DNA of 64,000 bases from contig JAZLAU010000027.1 in the NCBI GenBank assembly GCA_045613305.1, positions 58,052 through 122,051 on the forward strand. Reading direction: 5' to 3'. Below, piece by piece: positions 46,219 through 54,610 of this stretch. The notes under the pieces are model-generated. The model saw nothing but the letters and a program-made list of their open reading frames with translations. It had not been told where the DNA came from and searched no databases. Source of the DNA: SFTJ01 sp045613305. Lineage in GTDB: Bacteria > Bacteroidota > Bacteroidia > Bacteroidales > Muribaculaceae. Made by a program: the position numbers and the translations under genes. Positions within the stretch are counted from its first letter, which is position 1, and each line of letters begins with the position of its first letter.

Positions 46219-46260
46219 AAAAAATTTGGGCGACATGGAGAGTTCCATATCGCCCAAATC
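46219..46260 (-). terminator. Terminator of the nnr-DUF4831 transcript
   Basis: A 10-bp stem atttgggcga (46224-46233) / tcgcccaaat (46250-46259), extended after a mismatch by atgga / tccat. T-rich in the minus direction. Confidence 0.85.
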
Positions 46261-46324
46261 GTTAATATCTAAACATGGTAGCAGGTAAGTTTACCCACCC
46301 CCACACAATTTCATCATCAAAAGG

Positions 46325-47428
46325 TTACTTCTTCTCCACCTCAGGAACTTCAGCCGCTCCGATTTCCATCACAGCACCAGTTTCGGGATAGAATTTCACA
46401 AACGAAGGTGCCTTTTTGTTTGAGAACAATTTAGGGTCAAGTCCGTATTCCACGCCCAATTGTGCCACATCGAAAATTTGTTCTTTCACCTTCTTGCCTT
46501 CGTAGGTGAGCGTGAAACGGGCCTTGCCCGGCATGTTATATATCACAGCATCCTTAGGCAATTTTTTAGTCACGCCTTTTTCGTCAATTGGCAACTCGCC
46601 ACGTTCTATCACCGACATCGACAAATATAGAGGCTCGCCGCTATAATCGGTATTGTCAACCATACCCTCAAAGTCGCTTATTCGCATCAATACCGAATTC
46701 TTCACATCAAGAGTGTCAGGCACATAATCAAACACCTTCACTTCGGTGCTCACCTGTGTAGTGCCCAAAAACAAAGCCGTAAGGGCCTTTTCTTGTTCAT
46801 CGAGTTGCTGCAACACCAATTTCATGGCATCGCCATCGGGTGGCATTTGGTCAGCCTCGCCTGTAGCATAGTTGGTGCGGCTTTCGCGCAACTTATAGAT
46901 TTGCTGAGCGGCTATTTCGGCACGCTTTGCCAACGATTCGCTAACCAACAATTCGCCCGACAACGCCTTAACATATCCGTTGTTTTCAAGAACAGAAGTT
47001 TGTTCGGCCACACCCTTGCGCGACTCCTTAGGGTCAACCACATTTTCGGCATTCACCGAAAGCAGAAGGCCATCTTCGCTCTTCATGACATACACATTTG
47101 TGCCGCTCTTGAATTGCATCAAATATTCCTTGTTCTTATCGGGCACGCCATATGTGGAAATGTCAACACGCTTTAACGTCCATTCCTGACTATTCTCTGC
47201 TATGGCATCCACAGTTCCCAAATATTTCTTTGCATATTTATAATATGGGCCGGCAATTTTCACCGTCTTTTGTGCCTCTACCTCCACACGCAAGTGTGTG
47301 GTTGGCAAACTATAGGTCAGCCCATATTCGTTATGCTTGCCTGCCGTGAATTTTTGCGTCGATTGCGCCATCACTGGCAACGTAAGCATCACAGTTAACG
47401 CCGCAGTTATTACTTTAGCAATATTCAT
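46325..47428 (-). CDS. DUF4831 family secreted protein
   Basis: 367 aa with a signal peptide (residues 1-21, VMAQ). I recognise the DUF4831 layout: LTYSLPTTHLRVEVEAQKT, GPYYKYAKKYLG, a central ALFLGTT and a C-terminal EYGLDPKLF...VKFYPETGAV. Periplasmic or outer membrane; no known activity. It starts 20 bp after nnr, so the two are likely co-transcribed. The link to NAD(P)HX repair, if any, is not evident. Confidence 0.78.
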   Translation of the reverse strand: MNIAKVITAALTVMLTLPVMAQSTQKFTAGKHNEYGLTYSLPTTHLRVEVEAQKTVKIAGPYYKYAKKYLGTVDAIAENSQEWTLKRVDISTYGVPDKNKEYLMQFKSGTNVYVMKSEDGLLLSVNAENVVDPKESRKGVAEQTSVLENNGYVKALSGELLVSESLAKRAEIAAQQIYKLRESRTNYATGEADQMPPDGDAMKLVLQQLDEQEKALTALFLGTTQVSTEVKVFDYVPDTLDVKNSVLMRISDFEGMVDNTDYSGEPLYLSMSVIERGELPIDEKGVTKKLPKDAVIYNMPGKARFTLTYEGKKVKEQIFDVAQLGVEYGLDPKLFSNKKAPSFVKFYPETGAVMEIGAAEVPEVEKK

Positions 47429-47448
47429 ATTCTTATAACGTTTATTTT

Positions 47449-48978
47449 TTACAAACTTTTTTTCTTGTCCATAAGGCGGTTAATGGCACAGCCTATGTTG
47501 TCAATGATGTCTGTCGCCAACATGCTCACCTGCCCCAATTTCTCTGCAGCCAAATCGCCTGCCAAGCCGTGCACATACACACCCATCACCGCTGCCGTAT
47601 CGGGCGAATAGCCCTGAGCCATAAACGACGCAATGATGCCAGTCAGCACATCGCCGCTGCCCGCTGTGGCCATTCCGGCATTGCCGGTGCTGTTGATATA
47701 CACCTTTCCGTCGCTGCGCACGGTCATGGTGTTGTGACCCTTGAGCACTATTGTCACCTCATGCAAACGAGCCACATCTATGGCCTTTTGCAGACGCTCT
47801 TCCTGTGTGTTATGCTTTCCAAACAAACGGTCAAACTCTCCACTGTGCGGAGTCAACACCGACCCCTTTGGAATGCTTCGCAACAACATCGGTCGCTTGG
47901 CTATGCAATTCAGAGCATCGGCATCAATCACCATTGGCCTCTTAACCTTCTTCAAAAACGAATCGAGTGCATCGATAGTCACCTCATTGGTGCCCAATCC
48001 GGGGCCTACGGCTACTGCCGAAAACTCTCGGTGTATGTCGGCTGAAGTAACCACCAATTCATTCTCATCGCCTTCAAAAATTGCCTCTGGCACCATGGTT
48101 TGCATTGGCACAAATCCGCAGTGCGGACTGTGAACAGTGAGCAACCCTGCACCCGAACGCAACACCCCTCGCGCCGAGAGGATGGCTGCACCCATCATGC
48201 CATAACTGCCCGCCATCAGATACACAGTGCCAACTTCATACTTGTTGGCAAACTTATTTCTTGGCTTTATCTTTCCCTTTAGGTCGCTTTCTTCAATCTT
48301 ATAGAAGTTGGTGGCAGTTTTGCTGATGGCATCCTGGCTCAATTCTATATCCACAACCTTAACTTCGCCCAAATATGGCTCGTTTTCTTCAAAGAAAAAC
48401 GATAGTCGCTCAAACTGAAAGGCTACTGTAACATTGGCCTTAATGATATTGTAGCGCGGAGTGCTGCAATTCCACTCGCCGCACAGCCCTGACGGAACAT
48501 CTATCGATATCACAAACGCCCGAGAGTCGTTAATGAAGCGAATCAGTGTTGCAAATCCCTGATTAACTGGCGTGCGCAAACCTGTTCCAAACAAGCCGTC
48601 AATCACCACATCGTCGGGGCCAAGTTCTGGAGGCGTGAATGTGCCCACCACTTCGGTGAAAGCAACGCCCGGAATCTGAAGCAATCGGTCGCGGCACACT
48701 TCGCAACTTTGCGACAAATGCGACGATTTAACATTAAACAAAATCACTTCAGGACGATAGCCGTGCTCATAAAGCATGCGAGCCGCAATTAGGGCATCGC
48801 CTCCGTTGTTGCCCGAACCGGCAAACACCACGATGCGCTTTGAAGGGCGAAAGCGCGACTCAACCTCATAGGTTACAGCCATCGCTGCGCGCTCCATGAG
48901 GGTAAGGCCATTAACCTTATCTTGCTCTATCGTGTAGCGGTCTATTTCGCGTATTTCTTCTGTTGTAAATATCTTCAT
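47449..48978 (-). CDS. nnr: Bifunctional NAD(P)H-hydrate epimerase / ADP-dependent dehydratase
   Basis: 509 aa, repairing hydrated NADH/NADPH. The N-terminal YjeF epimerase domain (about 1-215) has VFAGSGNNGGDAL and VIDGLFGTGL. The C-terminal ribokinase-like dehydratase domain (about 225-509) has YLMAGSYGMMGAAIL, VLTPHSGEFDRL and the signature GNAGMATAGSGDVLTG (about 445-460). The length is normal for the fused form. It has its own promoter, divergent from hpt. Confidence 0.95.
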   Translation of the reverse strand: MKIFTTEEIREIDRYTIEQDKVNGLTLMERAAMAVTYEVESRFRPSKRIVVFAGSGNNGGDALIAARMLYEHGYRPEVILFNVKSSHLSQSCEVCRDRLLQIPGVAFTEVVGTFTPPELGPDDVVIDGLFGTGLRTPVNQGFATLIRFINDSRAFVISIDVPSGLCGEWNCSTPRYNIIKANVTVAFQFERLSFFFEENEPYLGEVKVVDIELSQDAISKTATNFYKIEESDLKGKIKPRNKFANKYEVGTVYLMAGSYGMMGAAILSARGVLRSGAGLLTVHSPHCGFVPMQTMVPEAIFEGDENELVVTSADIHREFSAVAVGPGLGTNEVTIDALDSFLKKVKRPMVIDADALNCIAKRPMLLRSIPKGSVLTPHSGEFDRLFGKHNTQEERLQKAIDVARLHEVTIVLKGHNTMTVRSDGKVYINSTGNAGMATAGSGDVLTGIIASFMAQGYSPDTAAVMGVYVHGLAGDLAAEKLGQVSMLATDIIDNIGCAINRLMDKKKSL

Positions 48979-49042
48979 CCCTGTTGGCTTTTATTACTTC
49001 CGGGTTGCGTCAATCACTATTACCCCATTTTAATATTCTGTG

Positions 49043-49073
49043 CAAAAATAAATGTTTTTGAGTAAAATACAAA
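49043..49073 (-). promoter_or_regulatory. Promoter of nnr
   Basis: Minus-strand -7 TATTTTTG (49043-49050) and -33 TTTG (49070-49073), 19 bp apart. The leader is about 60 nt. Confidence 0.65.
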
Positions 49074-49189
49074 GTTTACTTAAGCATAGTTACTCTTTTT
49101 AAAAACAAATCTCTTTTGCATATCACATATTTCTCGCCACAAACATTTAATTATTTGTGCCAATTTTTGGACAAGAATTAACTTATTTA

Positions 49190-49221
49190 CTTGCAAGCGT
49201 AATTATTCTTTTCTAACTTTG
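49190..49221 (+). promoter_or_regulatory. Promoter of hpt-adk
   Basis: -33 CTTG (49190-49193), 20 bp, -7 TAACTTTG (49214-49221). The leader is very short, about 15 nt. Confidence 0.65.
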
Positions 49222-49241
49222 CCACAATATTTTATTGGCCA

Positions 49242-49820
49242 ATGAAAGAAATCACACTTCAAGGTCTCAAATTTGAGCCTTACATTTCAAGAGAAGAAAT
49301 TGCCACACAAGTGAAGCGCGTGGCTAACGAAATCGTTGATGACCTCGACGGCGACGAGGCTCCTGTGTTCATTTGCGTACTAAATGGAGCATTTATGTTT
49401 GCGGCCGACCTTTATCGCGAAGTTAATCTCCCTCATTCATCTATCACATTCATGCGTTACAAGAGTTACGACGGAATGGCAACATCTGGCGAACTTGTGC
49501 AACTCATGGGGCTGTCGTGCGACATCACTAACAAAAATGTGATTGTTATTGAGGACATTGTCGACACTGGCACTACTGCTGCCGAACTCATCGACTTCCT
49601 TAGCAAGCAAAATCCTAAGAGCATTAAACTTGCCACTTTGCTTTTCAAGCCAAACAGTTTGTTGAATCAAATCATGCCTAACTACATCGGATTTAACATC
49701 CCTTCTAAATTCATAATAGGCTATGGTCTTGACCTCGATGAAGAAGCTCGAAACCTCAAGGACATTTACATCTTGAGCAAAGACAAAGAGCAATTCAACG
49801 ATTTAAATCTTAGTATGTAA
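49242..49820 (+). CDS. hpt: Hypoxanthine phosphoribosyltransferase
   Basis: 192 aa. Purine salvage enzyme that joins hypoxanthine or guanine to PRPP. It has the type I PRT fold, with the PRPP loop VIVIEDIVDTGTTA at about 105-118 and the flexible-loop region SSITFMRYKSYDG near 70. KFIIGYGLDLDEEARNL near the end is typical of the family. It lies 18 bp before adk and shares its transcript. Confidence 0.95.
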   Translation: MKEITLQGLKFEPYISREEIATQVKRVANEIVDDLDGDEAPVFICVLNGAFMFAADLYREVNLPHSSITFMRYKSYDGMATSGELVQLMGLSCDITNKNVIVIEDIVDTGTTAAELIDFLSKQNPKSIKLATLLFKPNSLLNQIMPNYIGFNIPSKFIIGYGLDLDEEARNLKDIYILSKDKEQFNDLNLSM

Positions 49821-49838
49821 TATAAATTGTTAAATAAA

Positions 49839-50417
49839 ATGTTCAATATTGTAATCTTTGGAGCTCCGGGTTCTGGGAAAGGTACTCAGAGCGATAATCT
49901 TATTAATTACTACAATCTTTTCCACATCTCTACTGGAGAAGTGCTCCGCGACCACATTAACCGTGGCACCGAGTTAGGAAAAACAGCAAACGAATTTATT
50001 TCTGAAGGACAACTTATCCCCGACGATTTAATGATTAGCATTCTTGACAGCGTACTCGACGAACATCAAGAATCGGTTAAAGAAGGCGTTATTTTCGACG
50101 GTTTCCCTCGCACTATCAACCAAGCAGTTTCGCTTAAAGATATGCTCAGCAAGCATAACGCTAAGGTTGACATCGTAATCGGACTTGAAGTTCCTGAAGA
50201 AGAATTGGTGGACCGTTTGCTAAAACGTGGCCAAGAAAGCGGACGCAGCGACGACAACCACGAAACAATCATGAAGCGACTTGAGGTATACAACAACCAA
50301 ACTTCGCCTCTTAAGGAATTCTACCAAAACGAGCAAATCTATGCCGCTATCAACGGCTCTGGCTCGGTTGAAAAGATTTTCGAAGATATTAAAAAGGCTG
50401 TTGACGCCAAGAAATAA
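49839..50417 (+). CDS. adk: Adenylate kinase
   Basis: 192 aa from the ATG at 49839; a TTG at 49827 would add four residues. P-loop FGAPGSGKGTQ (about 7-17), AMP site STGEVLRDHI and DGFPRT (about 86), and short LID segment RGQESGRSDDN without zinc cysteines, the short form. It interconverts ATP + AMP and 2 ADP. Second gene of hpt-adk. Confidence 0.96.
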   Translation: MFNIVIFGAPGSGKGTQSDNLINYYNLFHISTGEVLRDHINRGTELGKTANEFISEGQLIPDDLMISILDSVLDEHQESVKEGVIFDGFPRTINQAVSLKDMLSKHNAKVDIVIGLEVPEEELVDRLLKRGQESGRSDDNHETIMKRLEVYNNQTSPLKEFYQNEQIYAAINGSGSVEKIFEDIKKAVDAKK

Positions 50418-50440
50418 TAAGTCAACATTGGCTTTTACAT

Positions 50441-50487
50441 AAACCGAAGGGGGTGCATCAAATTGACGCACCCCCTTCGGTTTTTTC
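50441..50487 (+). terminator. Terminator of hpt-adk
   Basis: A 16-bp perfect stem (50441-50456 with 50468-50483), then a run of T. One of the strongest hairpins in the window. Confidence 0.93.
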
Positions 50488-50643
50488 TTATCGCTTAAAT
50501 CCGCGTGTCTTAATCACTTCCGATTGCCTGCCACCTCAACTTTAACGCACAAAGCATAGATTGACAACGCAATCAATTAAGTTAAAACAGCAACATCGCA
50601 CACCCCCATTTTCGGGGCACGAGCCTGCCGACACCCGTTTTTT

Positions 50644-51312
50644 TCAAAAGTTGAGCAACTTAAAATGCGCACGAGCATATTTTATGCGATAACGCTCAAA
50701 GTGCCACCACTCGTGGCGATAGGTCTTATAGCCCGATTCGGTCATAACCTTTCGCAACAATTTGCGGTTCTTCAACGCCTCCTCGCTGATTCGGCCCTTC
50801 TTCACTAGCCACTGCTCTGATGTGATGTGAGCATCGGATGTGAAACAATCAAACTCCGTGCCCATGTCCACCGGCTTGCCTTTATAGGCTAACCCCACAT
50901 CTACAGCCACGCCAAAGTTGTGAGTGCCACCCTTACCCGGACGAGCCACATATTGCTGCTCGGGAGTATCCTTAACCACGTTCCACATGATTTGCTGCAC
51001 ACTTTGCGGACGCGCTGCATCGTAGATTATCAACGAATAGTTGGGGTCGATGCTCTTCAATTTTTCCTGTGCCTTAACCAACGATTCTGCAGCATCTTTT
51101 ATCAAGTAGGTCTTGGTGAAACCGCCATACATGTCTTTTCCAACAAAATTGTTGGTGCTTGCATAACGAATGTCCACTATAAACGTGCTGCACATGGTGG
51201 TAACATCGACCAAGCCATATTCTTTCATCTTTGCATCCCAATCTTGAGCCATGCTCGCAAAGCACACCATCAACGACATGATGCCTAACAATATTACTCT
51301 CATTCTATTCAT
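50644..51312 (-). CDS. D-Ala-D-Ala dipeptidase-like peptidase (M15D, VanX type)
   Basis: 222 aa. The ATG at 51312 overlaps the stop of the upstream gene as ATGA, which decides the start. Signal peptide (to about residue 22, SMAQ). Zinc ligands are in GTHNFGVAVDVG (His and Asp) and the second histidine is in EWWHFERY, where the preceding Glu is the catalytic base. IRYASTNNFVG and YDAARPQSVQ are family motifs. Periplasmic. In this setting it probably recycles or trims wall dipeptides; no vanHA or other glycopeptide-resistance gene is near, so I do not call resistance. Confidence 0.88.
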   Translation of the reverse strand: MNRMRVILLGIMSLMVCFASMAQDWDAKMKEYGLVDVTTMCSTFIVDIRYASTNNFVGKDMYGGFTKTYLIKDAAESLVKAQEKLKSIDPNYSLIIYDAARPQSVQQIMWNVVKDTPEQQYVARPGKGGTHNFGVAVDVGLAYKGKPVDMGTEFDCFTSDAHITSEQWLVKKGRISEEALKNRKLLRKVMTESGYKTYRHEWWHFERYRIKYARAHFKLLNF

Positions 51313-51821
51313 TCCTCTATAACATCGGTGGCAACATAAACCGAACTGCCTCGCCATGGCAACGCCATATGATATTGCTTATACACCACCGTTAATTTCT
51401 TACCCTTGTTTTGAAGTCTCATCATCTTAAACGACAACGAATCGCTTTCTATCGAAAACTTAAAGTCGTTGCTCTTTCGCTTTATCGTGTCGGTAACATA
51501 TTGCTCCGACACCATCTCGCCCTCATAGGTCTTAAACATGATACCTCGGCATTCCACTTTCATCAAACGGCCTGTGGCATGCGCTTCGCTTATGATGGGA
51601 TGATAAAACAGCCAACTAAACACAGCAACAAACAGCAACAACGCACCACCTATTACGCCAAACACCATGTTGCGATATTTGTCGCGCGGATTTACCACTA
51701 CAAGTTCTTCAATCTCTCGGTCCTCGCGCTCTTCTGGGGTCTCTTCTTGTTGAGGAGTTTCTTCTTGCACATCGTCGCCGTCGAAGAAATCATACTCTAT
51801 CTCTTTTTCCTTTTCTGCCAT
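51309..51821 (-). CDS. Single-pass membrane protein, function unknown
   Basis: 170 aa. A very acidic cytoplasmic N-terminus (residues 1-45, many E, D and Q) leads to one membrane helix (about 52-72). A beta-rich periplasmic part follows (about 80-170) with VECRGIMFKTYEG and SVYVATDVIEE. No family recognised. It overlaps the VanX-type gene by 4 nt and lies 29 bp after the flippase-like gene, so the three form an operon. Confidence 0.7.
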   Translation of the reverse strand: MAEKEKEIEYDFFDGDDVQEETPQQEETPEEREDREIEELVVVNPRDKYRNMVFGVIGGALLLFVAVFSWLFYHPIISEAHATGRLMKVECRGIMFKTYEGEMVSEQYVTDTIKRKSNDFKFSIESDSLSFKMMRLQNKGKKLTVVYKQYHMALPWRGSSVYVATDVIEE

Positions 51822-51850
51822 TATTTGCTTACTCCCTCGATTTTTTTTGG

Positions 51851-52885
51851 TTAATCTTTTTGCACTGTTGTTATTTTTGTCTTACCCGAAGCAATGTTTC
51901 GACGGTCTACTTCCATCGACACGAACGCATAGATTCCCAACGCTATCAACAGCACAGTTTGAATGCCCCACACAAGCATCGCAAATCCCGATGCATTAGG
52001 GTCAAGGTTGTTGACATCAAATGTGCCGATTCCATAAATCGACAAGCCCAAGATGATGGCCATATGCCATGCGCCAAGACCGCCATTGGTAGGCACTCCC
52101 ATGCCGATACTGCTCAACACAAACAACACAAGCACCGGAACCATGCCAAGGTCTTTGGTGAAATCGAACGCGAAAGTGGCGATATAAAGTTGCATATAAT
52201 AGCAACCCCAAATGCACAACGAATAGAACACAAACATCCACTTGCCTTCCATCTTGCCTATCGCCGCAAAACCATTCCATAGGTTTAGCACCAATTCACG
52301 CACCTTGAGAATCATCTTGTTTTCGGTCTTTACAACCATCAATGCCACCAACAAAGCCACACAAACCACCACGGCTAACCATAGCACCGGATTAGTGACC
52401 AATCCCATCACTGTGGCTTGCATGCTATCGCCCAAGCATTGATATATGGCGTCCTTGGCCAAAAGTAGCGCCAAGAGTGTTATCATTAAAACTATAAACG
52501 TGTCGCTCAAGCGGTCGGCAACCATCGAACCCACCACTTTCGTAAACGATGCCTTCTCGCGGTTGGCAATATAGCCACAGCGCCAAACTTCGCCTGCTCG
52601 CGGAAACACCAAATTCACTGCATATGTCCCAAATATTGAGTTTATCAGCGCACTCAACGGTGCATTCACACCGATGGCTCTGAGTTGCAACTGCCAACGC
52701 ATTGCGCGGAAAATATGGCTAAAGGTGGCTATTATTATAACCAACACAAACCACCAATAGTTTGCCTTCGACATCACGCGATTCATCTCTGCGATATCTA
52801 CATTTGCATACAAAAACCATATTAGGCCAACGCCTATCAACACCGGCACGCCATATTTTAGCAGCCCTTGAAGTATTTTTTTCAT
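51851..52885 (-). CDS. Flippase-like membrane protein (LPG synthase transmembrane domain family)
   Basis: 344 aa with about eight membrane helices. Family marks: RAMRWQLQLRAIG near 60, NLVFPRAGEVWR near 95, and NGGLGAWHMA near 285. The group includes AglD/MprF membrane domains and many uncharacterised glycolipid flippases or transferases. There is no soluble synthase domain, so lysyl transfer is unlikely. First gene of the three-gene minus-strand operon with 51309-51821 and the VanX-type peptidase; all three are envelope proteins. Confidence 0.82.
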   Translation of the reverse strand: MKKILQGLLKYGVPVLIGVGLIWFLYANVDIAEMNRVMSKANYWWFVLVIIIATFSHIFRAMRWQLQLRAIGVNAPLSALINSIFGTYAVNLVFPRAGEVWRCGYIANREKASFTKVVGSMVADRLSDTFIVLMITLLALLLAKDAIYQCLGDSMQATVMGLVTNPVLWLAVVVCVALLVALMVVKTENKMILKVRELVLNLWNGFAAIGKMEGKWMFVFYSLCIWGCYYMQLYIATFAFDFTKDLGMVPVLVLFVLSSIGMGVPTNGGLGAWHMAIILGLSIYGIGTFDVNNLDPNASGFAMLVWGIQTVLLIALGIYAFVSMEVDRRNIASGKTKITTVQKD

Positions 52886-52978
52886 CTTTATTATCTATTA
52901 AGTTTAAAAAACGGCCTTTTAGCAACCTTTTAAGTCACTTTTCAGACCAAAAATTCACTTAATTTATCTCACTTACAT

Positions 52979-52998
52979 TATCTTTGCATACAAAGATA
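52979..52998. promoter_or_regulatory. Overlapping divergent promoters in a near-perfect palindrome
   Basis: TATCTTTG on the plus strand (52979-52986) and its mirror CAAAGATA (52991-52998) are separated by 4 bp. Each fits the -7 consensus: the plus copy points to rsmA, the minus copy to the flippase gene. Neither has a strong -33. The two start sites would fall within each other's -7 box. Confidence 0.6.
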
Positions 52999-53077
52999 CG
53001 CCTTTTTATCCGTTTCATTGTCTTTATCAGGCAATTTTTAAAAGAGCGTCACATAATTTTTCACTTAACTCAGTGAT

Positions 53078-53863
53078 ATGCAACAAGTAAAAGCAAAGAA
53101 AGCATTAGGTCAGCACTTCTTGACCGATTTATCAATAGCAAAACGAATCGCCGACACTCTTAACGACTACATAGGCAAACCTGTGCTCGAAATTGGGCCA
53201 GGAATGGGAGTTTTGACTCAATTCCTTATGCAATCGGAACATGACCTTAAAGTGGTGGAACTCGACGGCGAATCAGTTGAATACCTTAAAGTTACGTATC
53301 CCGAATTAGAACAAAACATTATCGCCGAGGACTTCTTGAAACTCGACCTTAAAAACATATATGGCGATAACGAATTTTGCATCATAGGCAATTACCCTTA
53401 CAACATTTCCTCTCAAATCTTCTTTAAGGTGCTCGACCACAAAGACCAGGTGGTGTGTTGCAGCGGCATGCTTCAGCGCGAAGTGGCCCAGAGAATTGCC
53501 GCAAAACCCGGCTCGAAAGTTTACGGCATCTTGTCGGTGCTGCTACAAGCATGGTACGATATCGAATACCTTTTCACCGTCGACGAAAACGTGTTCAACC
53601 CTCCTCCAAAGGTTAAGTCGGGCGTAATTCGCTTGGTTCGCAACAACGTGACCGACCTCGGTTGCAACGAACGCTTGTTTAAAACAATCATCAAAACCAG
53701 TTTCGGCCAACGACGCAAAATGCTGCGCGGGTCGCTAAAAGGCATGTTGCCTAAGGGTTGCGAACTGCTTCAAGACCCTTTCTTCACCAAACGACCAGAA
53801 CAACTCAGCGTTGAAGAATTCATCAATCTGACCAACATGATTGAGCAAGCCAACAAGCAATAG
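53078..53863 (+). CDS. rsmA: 16S rRNA dimethyladenosine transferase
   Basis: 261 aa. It dimethylates A1518 and A1519 near the 3' end of 16S rRNA. SAM-binding motif VLEIGPGMGVLT (about 33-44) after the family start KKALGQHFLTD. Motif IV NYPYNISSQIFF (about 107-118). C-terminal four-helix part with QRRKMLRG. KsgA loss gives kasugamycin resistance in other bacteria. The ABC/STAS cluster starts 54 bp downstream with no visible terminator, so read-through is possible. Confidence 0.96.
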   Translation: MQQVKAKKALGQHFLTDLSIAKRIADTLNDYIGKPVLEIGPGMGVLTQFLMQSEHDLKVVELDGESVEYLKVTYPELEQNIIAEDFLKLDLKNIYGDNEFCIIGNYPYNISSQIFFKVLDHKDQVVCCSGMLQREVAQRIAAKPGSKVYGILSVLLQAWYDIEYLFTVDENVFNPPPKVKSGVIRLVRNNVTDLGCNERLFKTIIKTSFGQRRKMLRGSLKGMLPKGCELLQDPFFTKRPEQLSVEEFINLTNMIEQANKQ

Positions 53864-53917
53864 GACTGCGCTTTAGCCACACCTATTAGTGCCTTACTCA
53901 GACGATATCTTAAAAGA

Positions 53918-54610
53918 ATGAACAATATTATAACCTCAATAAACGACTTGTTTCACAACATATTTGTTGCCAACAACGGAATGAACTTGATTCTTGGCGG
54001 TCTTTACACCACTGTGGTCATTTTCATTTTTGCAGCAATATTTGCTTTTTTGTTGGCCGCTTTATTGGTATGGCTCGCACACACCGATAAATACAAGTGG
54101 CTCGGCAAGCCATTAAGTTTCTTCGTCTACACCATTCACGACGTGCCTGCCGTAGTGTTGATGATGTTTTTCTACTATGTGCTGTTTGCCGGAGTAACCA
54201 ACGGCACTATTGTGTCGATTTTCGCTCTCGGGGTTTACTCGGCTGGTATGCAAGCCAAATTATTCAAAACCGGGCTGCACAGCATCGACCGTTCTAACTA
54301 CGAAGCCGCCCGAATGCTGGGAATGACACCTTGGCAAGCGTACAAATATGTCATAATACCGCAAACTGCCAAAAACATTTTGCCCGTTTACATCGGTGAA
54401 GTAAAGTCGCTTTTCAGATGCACATCTTACGCCGGCTACATTGCTCAAGTCGACTTGGTGAAATCGTTCGACATTATTCGCAAAGACTCAGGCGAATCGC
54501 TCATCGTGCTGCTCATTTGCGCCATCATATACCTATTGCTTTCGATATTAATCAGCAAACTCATCAATTGGATTTGCCAAAAGTTCTTTACACATGATAA
54601 CTTTAAATAA
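53918..54610 (+). CDS. ABC transporter permease, polar amino acid (HisM/GlnP) type
   Basis: 230 aa. A periplasmic N-terminus is followed by about five membrane helices. The EAA loop EAARMLGMTPWQAYKYVIIPQ (about 138-158) contacts the ATPase, with the conserved EAA, G and P. Length and motif match the polar amino acid uptake permeases. It overlaps the ATPase gene by 17 nt. Permeases of this type usually pair with SBP_bac_3 binding proteins, but the binding protein here is of another family. Confidence 0.88.
   Translation: MNNIITSINDLFHNIFVANNGMNLILGGLYTTVVIFIFAAIFAFLLAALLVWLAHTDKYKWLGKPLSFFVYTIHDVPAVVLMMFFYYVLFAGVTNGTIVSIFALGVYSAGMQAKLFKTGLHSIDRSNYEAARMLGMTPWQAYKYVIIPQTAKNILPVYIGEVKSLFRCTSYAGYIAQVDLVKSFDIIRKDSGESLIVLLICAIIYLLLSILISKLINWICQKFFTHDNFK

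Noticed and set aside
45952..46272. 106-codon plus-strand frame in the gap before the DUF4831 gene
   Set aside because: It runs through the terminator hairpin, has no signal or domain, and lacks a promoter.
50644..51312. VanX-type peptidase as glycopeptide resistance
   Set aside because: No vanA/vanH/vanRS genes are near, and secreted M15D homologues are common in bacteria without van clusters.
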